Source of the DNA: Hormoscilla sp. GUM202
Lineage (GTDB): Bacteria; Cyanobacteriota; Cyanobacteriia; Cyanobacteriales; Desertifilaceae
Length of the DNA: 64,000 nt
NCBI GenBank assembly: GCA_005518205.2
Contig: RFFC02000018.1
Span: 57,598 to 121,597 of the forward strand
Direction: 5' to 3'
Below the pieces are notes generated by a model, which worked only from the letters and a program-made list of their open reading frames with translations, was not told where the DNA came from and did no database searches. How positions within the stretch are numbered: position 1 is the first letter of the stretch; the number at the start of each line of letters is the position of its first letter. A program made the position numbers and the translations under genes. Shown here piece by piece: positions 43,789 to 54,100 of this stretch.

Positions 43789-44154
43789 TATTTGATTCAT
43801 ATCTGATGGTCGGGGTCGAGCCCGGAGTCGCCTCCGAACCCTCCCTTTCAAAACCGGACTGTGCAATACGGATGTGATGCTGACCGGATAGTCCATGTTT
43901 TCTGCGAGGATCCCCAGGTGAATAGCCTTGGCGCGGATCGCATTGGCGTTATCGCAAAAGACTACACGCATAAATTTAACTCCTGCTGATTTAAAATATT
44001 TGACTAATTCAATCCCCATTTGATTTTCTCAAAATTACGCCGTGATTTCTGATTGGGTGAAGTATAAAGTATGAAGGAGCAAGTCTCATTTTTTACTTCC
44101 CGATCGAATTACATCCTTCAACCTGCATACTTCACCCAACAGCAGAATTAGCCG
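43789..44154. other. Spacer containing a glutamine-synthetase-like remnant
   Basis: Apart from the remnant at 43860-44019, it holds near-inverted copies of a GTATGAAGGAG/CTTCAACCTGCATACTTCACCC hairpin (44057-44145), likely the desA terminator. Confidence 0.45.
43860..44019 (-). pseudogene. N-terminal remnant of a glutamine synthetase-like gene
   Basis: It reads MGIELVKYFKSAGVKFMRVV, FCDNANAIRAKAIHLGI and then YPVSITSV, matching the beta-grasp N-terminus of GlnA-like/gamma-glutamyl ligases. The frame ends at about residue 50 of that domain and no catalytic domain follows. Confidence 0.6.
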
Positions 44155-45195
44155 TTATTTGCTAGCGCGGTAGTCACCGAAAGACTTATAGCAGGCGTCC
44201 GGGTCATACAAGTGGCAGGTGTCTGTAATCTGCTTCATTAAAGACCAAGAGAACTGACGTTCCTTGATATAATCCCCCCAGTTCTCCTTCAAGCTGCGAT
44301 GAGCTAAGCGCAAGTTATAGAAAGGAATCGCTGTGGAAATATGATGGGGGACATGAACGTTGATATCGTGACAGAGGTATTCTACCCAGCGGGGATAGTC
44401 GCAGTGAACACTCCCCTCAAGTTGAGCTAACGCCTCATTCCACTTGTCTGCTGTGCTAAAGGGAATTTCTGGTGATGTATGGTGGACGATCGTAAAGGTG
44501 CTCATCCAGAAGTGGTAAACTAACCAGGGCATTAACCAGAATTTTACCAAACCCCAGATACCTGTGGTGGCAATCAGAACTGGAAACCCGATCGCGCCAC
44601 CAATCAACACCACCAACACCGACAGTTTAACTTGCTGCCGCTCTTTGCCTTCAAACTGAGACCAGTTAAAGTGGAGGATTCCCCAGTGGGCAATCGATCC
44701 TATCCACCAAAACCGACCCCGAATTCTCCGATAAAACCACTTCCCGACGGCGCCAAAGTTATCGTAAAATTCTGGCATAAAGGGTTCCCACGCCGTGTCC
44801 TCTCCCCCTAATTTGTTCGTGTGTGCGTGGTGTTTATTGTGCAGGATCCGCCAGCTGTGGAACGGGTAAATCAAGGGCAGAAATGCTAAATGTCCTACTA
44901 GGTCATTTACCCATTTCCGGTTGGCAAAGGACCGATGACCGCAGTCGTGACCGAGTACAAAGAAACCCGTCAGGGCTGTCCCCGTAAATATCCATAGGGG
45001 CGGCAACAGATACCAGGGCCCGATCGCCAGACCGACGTATCCCAATATCACCAGCAGCACGTTAATAATTACAGTAGTCCAGGCTTGGCGTCTGTTCTTG
45101 AGGAAAACCTCTCGCGGCAAGGTTTTAATGATGTCTTTCAACCGCAGGGAAGCCTGCTGTTCATCGGTTTGCGGCTTAACTATATATGCTGTCAT
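44155..45195 (-). CDS. desA: Acyl-lipid delta-12 fatty acid desaturase
   Basis: Introduces the second double bond into membrane lipids using ferredoxin. The 346-residue membrane protein has the three histidine boxes HDCGH (83-87), HNKHH (119-123) and HVPHH (about 292-296), four hydrophobic helices and a typical start ([14 protein letters not shown]). Length and sequence fit cyanobacterial DesA. Such genes are cold-induced; the upstream spacer (45196-45352) has no identifiable regulator site. No lesion. Confidence 0.9.
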   Translation of the reverse strand: MTAYIVKPQTDEQQASLRLKDIIKTLPREVFLKNRRQAWTTVIINVLLVILGYVGLAIGPWYLLPPLWIFTGTALTGFFVLGHDCGHRSFANRKWVNDLVGHLAFLPLIYPFHSWRILHNKHHAHTNKLGGEDTAWEPFMPEFYDNFGAVGKWFYRRIRGRFWWIGSIAHWGILHFNWSQFEGKERQQVKLSVLVVLIGGAIGFPVLIATTGIWGLVKFWLMPWLVYHFWMSTFTIVHHTSPEIPFSTADKWNEALAQLEGSVHCDYPRWVEYLCHDINVHVPHHISTAIPFYNLRLAHRSLKENWGDYIKERQFSWSLMKQITDTCHLYDPDACYKSFGDYRASK

Positions 45196-45352
45196 TAATC
45201 GATGCTTTCTCCTTACACATCACAATCATGTTACTGGCCACCAGTTACTCAGGCCATTCCTCGTAGGTTCTGGTTGTTGCCCACAAGCTGCCCAGCAGGC
45301 TGGAAGGCTTTATTTTTTATATCACAGCAAGCAGACAACAACGCTTTTTATC

Positions 45353-45607
45353 CTATTCTTCGGCTACCGTTACAGTACTAGCGGGTACTTTGGCCTCCTG
45401 GGATGCCTGTCTTTGTTGTTTGAGCACTTGCAACTGCTGCCAGAGGGATTCTACTTCCGCTTGCAGATGCAGGAACTTGACTTGCTGATCTACTTGATAT
45501 AATGACTTCCCCCCACGGCCAGTTAATCGGACAGTATTTTTGCAGGCCGCCACAGGTCGTTCTGCACCGGTCACTAGAGAGCGGTCGGTTGAAATTAAGG
45601 TTCTCAT
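45353..45607 (-). CDS. Small conserved cyanobacterial coiled-coil protein
   Basis: An 84-residue protein beginning MRTLISTDRSLVTGAERPVA, with a C-terminal helix rich in Q/L heptads (LHLQAEVESLWQQLQVLKQQ). I recognise it as a frequent cyanobacterial hypothetical but know no function. It is separated from desA by 157 bp in the same direction. The start is the first ATG, which sits in a TTATACTC-rich leader. Confidence 0.6.
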   Translation of the reverse strand: MRTLISTDRSLVTGAERPVAACKNTVRLTGRGGKSLYQVDQQVKFLHLQAEVESLWQQLQVLKQQRQASQEAKVPASTVTVAEE

Positions 45608-46269
45608 AGTTATTTATACTCAATTTCTACAGTTTACCAGTTTATCCTAGACCCAGACTGTCAATTTGTAACTGATGTGTCGAGACGTGGGTATGGGAGG
45701 GAGCATCCCATATTTGCAGATGTCTTATCTTTCGAGCAATTGTAGTACGCTCTAGGCGTTAAAATAACTACAAACTACAAACTACGAACTACGAACCAAC
45801 CACTTCATGCAAAAGTGAGATGCGCCCGTATGGGAGGACGCTACCTGTATCCTGAATTTGACCATCCCTAGGCGATGCTAGCACAGATTAATCCGATTCT
45901 GTGCCTGTTCCACAATTGCTCGAGAACTCACATGGCGCAAAAAGTCAAGCCCTAAGCCTTGGTTCACGAAACCTTTGCACCATAAGGCTTTCAAGATTGT
46001 TTTGAATTATGTGAGTAATGGTAAGCCGCTAAGTTGGAGGGCGCCCGATCGCATCCCCCCTCGTTCCCACCGGCGACCCCTGGGAACGCAAGAGGGGGTT
46101 TGGGGGGGAGCGGCTGCGAGGTTATGAGCCGTCGATGTCCGATCGCGCAGCGTGGCGCCAGCCATGGGGTTTTTGCGTCAGATCGCTGAGTGCCGTGGCG
46201 AAGCAGCAGCAGCCTCACTGGATCGCGGGTATTGCCGCCACGAGACCGACAGGGTGGCAAACGCATTCA
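45608..46269. other. 662-bp spacer with direct and palindromic repeats
   Basis: It contains ACTACAAACTAC/ACTACGAACTAC tandem repeats (45768-45800), the GTTCCCAC palindrome (46062-46088), and a GCGCAGCGTGGCGCCAGCCA element (46134-46181) shared with 60551-60598. No gene is supported. Confidence 0.5.
46134..46181 (+). repeat. 48-bp dispersed element, copy at 46.1 kb
   Basis: CGCGCAGCGTGGCGCCAGCC and the following GGGGTTTTTGCGTCA recur inverted at 60551-60598, where they extend the panB reading frame upstream. The GCGCAGCGTGGCGC core also appears near 62346-62362. Confidence 0.7.
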
Positions 46270-46561
46270 CCAGGTGGGCTGCAAGAATTTTATCTTATTC
46301 TCGGCCTGGGTGGAAATATACCTCCAGGTCACCGAAATTCCCTCTCGACAGATCCAGTTCCGCCTGGAATCTGGCACTTTTGAGAATTTTTCTGCTGACT
46401 TGGATCTTGAAGATTATAACGATGGCACTTTGATCTCCTACTCCGTGGAAGCTACTCCCTCTTTTCCCATTTCCTTCGGTCTTTATTCAACAGGGTATTC
46501 AGTTGGAAATGCCTAAAAATATGCAGCAAATGCGGCAGGTTCTCTGCAAAAATACTTGTTA
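46270..46561 (+). pseudogene. 3' remnant of an SRPBCC (cyclase/dehydrase) gene
   Basis: The plus strand reads EIYLQVTEIPSRQIQFRLES, GTFENFSADLDLEDYNDG and SYSVEATPSFPI, then shifts frame and ends FIQQGIQLEMPKNMQQMRQV with LCKNTC*. This is the last 90 residues of an SRPBCC lipid-binding (polyketide cyclase/dehydrase) protein. The 5' half is lost and one frameshift is present. It abuts the stop of the DUF3179 gene. Confidence 0.7.
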
Positions 46562-47605
46562 ATTGTGAGGGCCATTAGCAAAACCCCGATCGCCAAAGAA
46601 TGCGGGATACACGAAGGCGAAGGCGGTGGAACTGGGTATGGTTGTCCCGTCTAGTTCTTCGACGATCGCCGTTTGCAATTGGCGATCCCAGTGGACGCGA
46701 ATTTGCCTACCGTTGTATGGTACTACTTTTTCCCCCAGTTTCTTAATTTCTGCATGAACCAATTGGAGACTGGTGCCGGAAAACTGGTTGTGGGGCGTCT
46801 GTTGGTCATGCTCCCACACATAAGAGATAATTTCTTTAGGGTGATGTTGCAGTTGGTCTTGATAGCGGACCGGAAATACCAGTCGCTTGTCTCGATTATA
46901 ACTGCCGTAGGGATAGCCCTGGTAATCGCGGCGGTAACCAGTGTCTGTCGAGAGAATTTTGCTGTTGGGATATTTGCCTAACCAGGCGGACAGGGTGGTT
47001 TTAACTACGGGTATTCTCTCTAAACTTTGGTTGACTTTGCTTCCCACTACTCCTAAACCCCAAGGTTGGGCGTAAAGACTGTCAGAGGCTCGATCGTACA
47101 TTAGCAAACAGCTTTGATAGAGTTTCCCAGAAACCCCATAGGTATTGTTCCCCCGCTTGACTGCTAGCATGGTGTCGCAGAGGGGACAGTAGGAAACGCT
47201 GACATTGACGCCGCCAATGCTGTCGTTAACTATTTCATGCCAATTCATGATACCATAGGGATAGGCTTTGGCTTCTCCGTTGACTACTACCCCGATGACT
47301 AACTCTTCGGGACCAAAAGGGGTGGTCTCCCCTGTATCGAACTTGGGGTTATCTATAGAAGGAATTCCATCTTTGGGGGGGCCGCCATTCAGAATTTGGC
47401 TTAAGTCAATGCGAGTGTTTTTCTCAGGGTCGATGTTTTGTGCTTGCAAGTCCGACAGTTCTTTATTCTGGTCGTGCAGATGCTGGGTGAGGGAAAAGTA
47501 ACGCAGTTTGAAGTTGTCCCAACCTCCCGCTTGCACTACCATTGCACTTAAACCTAGGGTGGCGATCGCCCCTATCCCCAGTGCTATTTTAGCAATTTTT
47601 GGCAT
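46559..47605 (-). CDS. DUF3179 domain-containing protein
   Basis: A 348-residue exported protein: signal-like N-terminus (IALGIGAIATLGLSAMVVQA) and the DUF3179 core IPSIDNPKF, VIGVVVNGEAKAYPYGIMNWHEIVND, SYCPLCDTM with C-x-L-C, GKLYQSCLLMYDR and HPKEIISYVWEHD. The paired cysteines suggest a metal or redox site, but the family's role is not known. The reading frame is intact. The start ATG 47605 follows a purine-poor leader. Confidence 0.85.
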   Translation of the reverse strand: MPKIAKIALGIGAIATLGLSAMVVQAGGWDNFKLRYFSLTQHLHDQNKELSDLQAQNIDPEKNTRIDLSQILNGGPPKDGIPSIDNPKFDTGETTPFGPEELVIGVVVNGEAKAYPYGIMNWHEIVNDSIGGVNVSVSYCPLCDTMLAVKRGNNTYGVSGKLYQSCLLMYDRASDSLYAQPWGLGVVGSKVNQSLERIPVVKTTLSAWLGKYPNSKILSTDTGYRRDYQGYPYGSYNRDKRLVFPVRYQDQLQHHPKEIISYVWEHDQQTPHNQFSGTSLQLVHAEIKKLGEKVVPYNGRQIRVHWDRQLQTAIVEELDGTTIPSSTAFAFVYPAFFGDRGFANGPHN

Positions 47606-48034
47606 TTTTGTATAGAGTTATACTGCTGCTATCTTCTGATATTTTCCTTAATTATCCCTGAGTTGCATATAAAAAATACTGAGGATTTATCGCCTCTGTC
47701 AATATCTATAATATAGCAATTACCATGTCAAATTTGAGAAACAGAGTTTATGCAAGAAACCCTGTTTCTGGGCATCTTACCTGGTTAGAGGGCATCTTTT
47801 AGGGAGCGGGCTTCGCTAACTTTTTTCTTGACGAATGAAACAGTATTAATTGCGAATAGTGCTAATTGCGGGGCTAATGGACATAAATAAATCTACCTTT
47901 CTCAATTCTCAATTCTCAAACTTGCAGTGCAACCCATCTTTTAGTTCAAAAATCAAATAGGATTGCTATATTAACATGCGATAATACGCGCAGGACAGGC
48001 AGCCCTGTTCGCAATGTTTTTGAAACATTGCTGA
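47606..48034. other. AT-rich spacer
   Basis: Contains GAGAAACAGAGTTT...AAACCCTGTTTCT (47740-47768), a hairpin related to the AAACCGGGTTT family. No gene is supported. Confidence 0.45.
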
Positions 48035-48241
48035 AACTAGGGAAACTCCCGATCGCGCACCTGGGTACCAAAATATTGTACCGCCTGAGTAATAGTCTGG
48101 CGCAAATTGGCATAGGACTTAGCAAAGGGCGGCATGCGATCTGAAAGGCCCAGCAAGTCAGCGGTAACTAGGACCTGTCCGTCGCAGTGGGAACCGGCAC
48201 CAATGCCAATGGTGGGAATTGGTAGTTGTTCGGTAATGGTT
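48035..48241 (-). pseudogene. Duplicated 3' end of panB
   Basis: 207 bp match 59647-59853 with about five differences, carrying the last 64 codons of panB (with stop). The match ends where a GGGACCGTGGGCCGATCGC repeat begins, the same motif that heads each unit of the 50.35-kb array. It is a non-functional duplicate. Confidence 0.9.
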
Positions 48242-48460
48242 GGGACCGTGGGCCGATCGCAATCGCGTAGCGTGCGCGCAGCGCAATCGCGCGACGGTCA
48301 CCCCAAAGTAATACCCTTTTGAAAAAACCCTGCTACAATCGGTTTGAAAGCTATTCTGTTAGTCGATCTTATACCGACTTTAGCTAGCTGACTGGCGAAT
48401 TTGTTACCCGGGCGGTAGTTTGCTAATCAACGCGCTTTGATGAGAGAACGGGTTTGATAT
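48242..48460. promoter_or_regulatory. Upstream region of the OLD-type ATPase gene
   Basis: Contains CGATCGCAATCGCGTAGCG and further CGCG-rich palindromes, then an AT-rich stretch ending in AGAGAACGGGTTTGATAT before the ATG. A promoter must lie here; no box can be defined safely. Confidence 0.35.
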
Positions 48461-49582
48461 ATGCTAAAATCATTGATAATCGAGAACTTTCGCGGATTCA
48501 AAACCTTTGAACTTCAGGATTTAGGGAGAGTCAACCTGTTGGTCGGGACAAATAATAGCGGCAAAACTTCAATTTTAGAAGCACTTCACATCCTCTGCTC
48601 CCGCACGGACATGAATTCAATTCAGCAGTTAATGGCTTACCGAGGAGAGTATTGGTGGACTGAGACGGACGGTAGCAAAAGCGATCGGGAATATGACATA
48701 CGTCACCTTTTTCACAGACAGGATATCGAACCAGGCAGCAAATTCTCGATATTGGGAGTCCATAGCAACCATCAGGAGAAGCTAGTAGCATCAATTCATT
48801 CCAGAGAACAGTCCGAACAAGTAAACATGGATGACGATCGAGACTTGGGAGAACTAAATCTGGTTGTTAACTGGACTGGACAGAAAGTAGAAGAAGATAT
48901 CAAGCTGCCTTTATCACCCGGTGCAGGTATTTCGGCAAATTATATCCAAAGGCGGCGTCAAATTGCCCGCGAGTCGGTGACGCAATTCTTAACCCCGTTT
49001 TCCTTAGAAGTAGGGGATATTATTGCCATGTTCGATCGGGTTGTATTGACCCCCAAAGAAGCGATCGCCATCCAGGCGCTTCAGGCGATCGAACCCACAA
49101 TTGAGCGCATCGCTTCAGTTAGTATCGATAAATCTCGGTATAGCACTAGGCAATGGAGAGAACGGGGTGGGTTTCTGGTACGATGCTCCGATCGCAACCA
49201 ACCCATACCCATCGGTAGCATGGGAGATGGAGTATGGCGGATGCTGGGACTCGTGCTCGCGATCCTATGCACCCAAGGAGGAGTGTTACTGGTTGACGAA
49301 ATCGACAGTGGACTGCACTTTACTACGATGTCAGACATGTGGAGAGTCATCTGGGAAATAGCGACAAAGCTGGACGTTCAGGTTTTCGCGACTACCCATA
49401 ACAGTGACTGCTGCACCAGTTTAGCTAGCATCACTGGCAATGAAAATGTCGATTGCGCTGCGCGCACACGCGATCGGCATGGCATTACAATTCAGCGAAT
49501 AGAGCCAGGTAAAACAACAGCGGTAGTCTTTAATGAACGGGAAATCGCTATTGCTGCCGAACGTGGTATAGAGGTGCGTTAA
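48461..49582 (+). CDS. OLD/ABC-type AAA ATPase (AAA_15/AAA_21)
   Basis: A 373-residue ATPase of the OLD/RecF type. It begins MLKSLIIENFRGFKTFELQD with Walker A VGTNNSGKT (G29-T36). The signature-like GSMGDGVWRML is at 252-262, Walker B GVLLVDEIDSGLHF has D279/E280, and the H-loop is FATTHNSD (H313). No nuclease domain is attached. The next gene (four-base gap) encodes a TOPRIM-like DUF3226 protein, so the pair is a split OLD nuclease. Two-gene systems of AAA_15 ATPase plus TOPRIM-type effector (for example PARIS) defend against phages; whether this one does is inference. Confidence 0.85.
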   Translation: MLKSLIIENFRGFKTFELQDLGRVNLLVGTNNSGKTSILEALHILCSRTDMNSIQQLMAYRGEYWWTETDGSKSDREYDIRHLFHRQDIEPGSKFSILGVHSNHQEKLVASIHSREQSEQVNMDDDRDLGELNLVVNWTGQKVEEDIKLPLSPGAGISANYIQRRRQIARESVTQFLTPFSLEVGDIIAMFDRVVLTPKEAIAIQALQAIEPTIERIASVSIDKSRYSTRQWRERGGFLVRCSDRNQPIPIGSMGDGVWRMLGLVLAILCTQGGVLLVDEIDSGLHFTTMSDMWRVIWEIATKLDVQVFATTHNSDCCTSLASITGNENVDCAARTRDRHGITIQRIEPGKTTAVVFNEREIAIAAERGIEVR

Positions 49583-49586
49583 TCAT

Positions 49587-50237
49587 ATGGCAGGTTTGCA
49601 CAAAAAGAAGCTCTTAGTAGAAGGGGACTCAGATAAGCGAGTCATACCAGTATTGATAGAAGCAAATGGCATTTCTTGGGGCGAAACCAAGTCAGAAGCT
49701 GTGGTCTACATCGAATCCTATGGTGGCGTCACCCAGCTCCTCGCTCCCGACGTAATTTCTACGGAATTGAAAGCCTCAAGACTTTCTGCTTTAGGACTAA
49801 TAGTCGATGCCGACGAAGATCCAGCAAGTCGATGGCAAAGCATTCGGAATGCATGTTTGAGAAGCATTCGGGATCTTCCTGAAAATCTACCAGAAACTGG
49901 TTTGATTCATAACACCAGTTACGGCGTCAAGTTCGGGGTTTGGATTTTGCCAGATAACAAGATAAGCGGTATGCTTGAGACATTTTTGGCCTTGATGATT
50001 CCCAGTCAGGGTGAATCACTGTGGACCTACGCGCAGTCGGTAGTTCAAGAAGCTAAGCATCAAGGTGCGCCGTTCAAGCAAGAGCATACTGACAAAGCTC
50101 ACATTCACACATGGCTAGCATGGCAAGATCCACCAGGACGCCAATTGCATAATGCTGTGATAGAGCGAATTATAGATCCGAATCACCCAAATGCACAGAC
50201 GTTTGTTAACTGGTTTAAAGATCTCTATGACTTGTAA
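49587..50237 (+). CDS. DUF3226 / TOPRIM-like partner of the OLD ATPase
   Basis: A 216-residue protein. The TOPRIM signature is visible as E12 in LLVEGDSDKRVI and the acidic DADEDP at residues 74-79 (LGLIVDADEDP). A GVKFGVWILPDNKISGMLE segment and a C-terminal FVNWFKDLYDL end are typical of DUF3226. TOPRIM domains bind Mg2+ and cut or act on nucleic acids in OLD and PARIS-like systems. It starts four bases after the ATPase stop, so translation is coupled. The reading frame is intact. Confidence 0.85.
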   Translation: MAGLHKKKLLVEGDSDKRVIPVLIEANGISWGETKSEAVVYIESYGGVTQLLAPDVISTELKASRLSALGLIVDADEDPASRWQSIRNACLRSIRDLPENLPETGLIHNTSYGVKFGVWILPDNKISGMLETFLALMIPSQGESLWTYAQSVVQEAKHQGAPFKQEHTDKAHIHTWLAWQDPPGRQLHNAVIERIIDPNHPNAQTFVNWFKDLYDL

Positions 50238-50349
50238 TTGTGCAATGCTCAACTGCACGAGAAGGCGATCGCCTTTCATGTCCTGGTCGTGGGTATATAG
50301 AGGGTGTAGTAATTTTAACGCCGGAAACGCGGACCGCAGTCAAATCATT
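50238..50349. other. Spacer after the OLD pair
   Basis: No gene or clear terminator. It leads into the 99-bp repeat array. Confidence 0.35.
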
Positions 50350-50775
50350 CTCCCTCTGGGACCGTGGGCCGATCGCTCAGTAACCAGAAACCGGGTTTCT
50401 TTTTCTAATCTCGGGCACCATGGATAATTATCGTAGAACCCGGTTTCTCCCTCTGGGACCGTGGGCCGATCGCGCGGCAACCAGAAACCGGGTTTCTTTA
50501 CCCGATCTACCGCACCATACATAATTCTGGTAGAAACCCGGTTTGGATCTCTTGTTCTGTGGCCCGATCGCGCGGCTAGCTCAGCAAACCTCGTTTCTTT
50601 TTCCAATCTCGGGCACCATGAATAATTCTGGTAGAAACCCGGTTTCTCCCTTACCAGACCGTGACCCGATCGCCCAGTGACCAGAAACCGGGTTTCTTTT
50701 TCTCATCTCGGGCACCATGAATAATTCTGGTAGAAACCCGGTTTCTCCCGAACCGGACCCTGGCCCGATCGCGCG
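50350..50775. repeat. Five tandem units of about 97-102 bp
   Basis: Each unit begins around CCGTGGGCCGATCGC (50371, 50468, 50566, 50668, 50767 for the GATCGC). It continues with ACCAGAAACCGGGTTTCTTT and TTTCTAATCTCGGGCACCAT, and ends GGTAGAAACCCGGTTTCTCC. The AAACCGGGTTT hairpins can pair within and between units. No coding capacity that looks real. Confidence 0.9.
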
Positions 50776-50910
50776 ACCTCACCCCAAAAATAGTAACCCT
50801 CCCGATCGCCCGCTACAGGAGCGGACATCTGGGCAAGTTTTGTGCCGAGTTTGCTGGGATAAGTGGAGACCACCGCCAATAGGCGATCGGGATACGGCAT
50901 ACAATGAATG

Positions 50911-51042
50911 TCACTGACTCAAGCGGAAACCTACTATAAGAAATGATCTCCGCTTTGCGCCAGTCAGTTGAGAAGCGGCCAGTCGCAGGTCTTCAATGTG
51001 GGACTTATCCAGAGCAGTAGGGAAAGTCATAGCAGGATTCAT
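50911..51042 (-). pseudogene. N-terminal fragment of a transposase-like protein
   Basis: A 43-codon frame reads MNPAMTFPTALDKSHIEDLR, LAASQLTGAKRRSFLIVG and a TGA. The LTGAKRR phrase is reminiscent of a cyanobacterial transposase N-terminus. A good GGAG site precedes it. No catalytic part remains. Short, so the family is unsure. Confidence 0.4.
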
Positions 51043-51116
51043 AGCATTGACTCCTCAAATTAGACGAGAGCATACTTCATTCTAAGGCATCGGTATCTTA
51101 TTTTCCAGAAATCGCC

Positions 51117-54100
51117 TTACCTTCTTGACCAGGGCCACCTGGAAGTAACTTGTGTATACCGAGATCCTGAATAGCAAAATCCGAGTATCACACAATCATA
51201 ATTTTTTCCTCCCCACTCACCAGTTCTAATAGCTTGGTCGATCGCTGCTGTCCCCATACTAGTTGATTTCACTACCTCTATCCTAGCGTTTTTCCTGCTG
51301 TTTGATATTTCCTGAAATACCCCTGTTTCTTCTGCTCTCCTTTGATCATATACTCTTCCCTCTATTGCCTCTAAATCAGCCAATGTTTGTCCAGCTCGAT
51401 TACCATGTGAAGCAATATATAAATGTTGTAGTTCTTGACCTGCGTCCCTTCGCCTATTTAGAAACTTGTTATCTCCTATCTTACTCTCAACCTTCTCAAG
51501 AAAACCTACATCTATCTTATTGCTTTTAGTCGTGCTGAAGACTATATGATTGCGTCGTTGGTGAGTTATTACTTTATTTTCTTCACCAGAACCAAAACAA
51601 CCGGGATTGTGCACTAGGAGCTGATCGTCTGAAACGTAGTAGGTGTGCGCCCGTTCCACCTCAAAGTTATAAACTCGCGTACTGTCTTGGTGAGACTCTA
51701 AGTCAGTGACAGTGGCTGTTTTTCCGCCCAGTCGAACTAAGGTGTCGCCCACGCTCAGATCCTCAGCCTCGACCCAACCATTAGCAGTATAAAACTCGTG
51801 TTCCGGAGTCGTAACGATCGCCTCTTCTCCCACCGTCACAACAATCGACTCAGGCGCGATGCGAGTAAACAGATGAGATACAGGATACTCACCTTCGGAA
51901 CCCGTTTCCCGATCATAGGCCAGAACCGTATCGCCAACAGCAACCTCTTCAATGGCCTTTTCGCCTTCAGCAGTCGCCACCTCGGTACCAGCCGCAAACG
52001 AAGCGCAACCACCGAGTTCCGAGTACTCCCGGCCCCCTTTACTCAGGCGCATACCTGCATCCATGCCCAAGAACAGAATATCGATTCCTAACTGAATGCC
52101 GTTCCCAACAGAAGGATCGGCGATAGTCTTGTAGGTATCGTAACCTACCATACCAGCAAAGGCTACCTGACCGACTCCGGGCATGGCAAATAAAGCCCCC
52201 ATGCCGAAGCCGATGCCAAACGATTCGGCAACGTCACCGATGCTGCCTCCAGCCATGGCCGTGAAGGAAGCATTCATCGTTCCCATTACTCCTCCGGCAA
52301 CAGCCATCTCTGCCGCTGCCGTGCCGATGGTTCCCAGTCCCGCTGCCGCGATCGCGCCCCCAGCAACAGCGCCTACTCCAGCTGCCGCACCGCCGAGCGC
52401 CGCACCACCTAAAACTCCTCCCCAGGTTTTGCCGGAACTCCAATCCCAACTCGCCGGGTTAAAGCTGTGGTTGACCGCTGCACCGCCCATATAAGCGCCA
52501 ACTAGCGCCCCAATCCCGATTATTAATAGGGTAAAGAAAAACGTTCCAGTGGGATCGATACCGCTGAGGGGATCGCCGTTGCCGTAAACGTAAGGGCTGA
52601 AGTATTGACGCGCCGGATCCGGGGTGAGAAAGCGCCCCAAATGCCCGTCGTAGTAACGCGCCCCGAAGTAGTAGAGGTCGCTATTACTGTCGTATTCCTT
52701 ACCCGTAAACTTAGCTCGGAAAACGTCTTGACCGCTGCTGGAATCGGCGATCTCGCCGTAGGGTTTGTAGTTGACTTGACTGACTTCATTAGCGCTTTGG
52801 TCTGTCACCAGAGTCGTACTGCCTAGTTGGTCGTAGTGGAAGAACAGAGTTTCTCCTGCCACGGGATAGCCCGCTCCATTCTCTCCCGGTGTCAGTTCCG
52901 CTAGTAAGGTCGGTCCGCTCAAACTGACCGAGGAGAAGGCCACCAACGCCAGGGCAAAAGAGACAGGACGATGCCCAGTTTGCAAGAACCAGCCCTTCGC
53001 CTGAGGCGCTATCCAGCGATCGGCCGTCCCTGAGCTAATCCAACCCATCCTGAGCGAGAGTCGCGCCACCATACCCCGACTTTGACCCGCCCAACTCTCG
53101 CAGGATGCCGAGCTCCAGAAGCGATACAGCCATAGCAGTAGGGCACACAATAGCCAACTGACGAGCACCATAGCAACGAGAATTCGATCCAGATGACCTG
53201 CGAAGGACAGTTGGTTGAACTTCGCCGATAAGAATTGTGCCAAACCGCCCCAAGAATGAGGATCGTAGAGTTCGGCTTCCAGGTTGGCGCTATTGCTATT
53301 AATGGCAGCTATGAGGTTGACATTGTTACCGTTTTTGGAAATCGCTGCGATTGTACCTTGAGGGCCAACGATGTATTTAGTGTGGATTTGAGAATTGTCG
53401 GCTTTACGTACCACTTCATAGAAGGGGGCAACGTAATACGTTGTCGTTCCCTCCTGGGATTCTGTTTTACTCAGGCGGTTGCCAGAGTCATCGTAGCTAA
53501 ATTTGTTGACAGTTCCGGAACCTGTTTTATCCACTTGGAGCAAACGGTTTTGAGCGTCGTAGCTGTAACTCCAAGGTGCATACTGGGTTGTATTGCCGTT
53601 GGCATCGTAGGTTGCATCTGCCAACTGGTGTTTTTTATCAGTTTTGTAGCTGTAGGTCGTGTTATTGATCTTAGTGATATTTCCTGCGCGATCGGATTCG
53701 TAGTTCAAGGTCGGATAGGGATCGCCGCTTGCCCTTTTCAATCGTCCAACGATATTGTACTCAAAGTCCTGGTTGAGTTGTTTTCCAGCGTTACCGACGA
53801 TCGCCCGAAGTTTATTCGCTTTATTCCAAGTGTAGTTGAATTCAAAGTACTCACGAGCTTGTTTTCTCGTCGCTATGTACGCCTTACTTGTAGTAATACG
53901 CCCGATCGCGTCGTAGGTGTAGTTCGACTCTACCTGGTTGGGATTGTAGGTAACTTTGCCAATCTCTCCCAGGGCATTGTATTCCTCGTAGGTGGCGTAA
54001 TCCGTAAAGTTGCTCTCTCCTGTGTCTTTGAGAGCGACCTTGTGCAGATCTCCTCCCTCATTGTAGGTATGGCGAACAACGGCACCATCGGGATAAGTTA

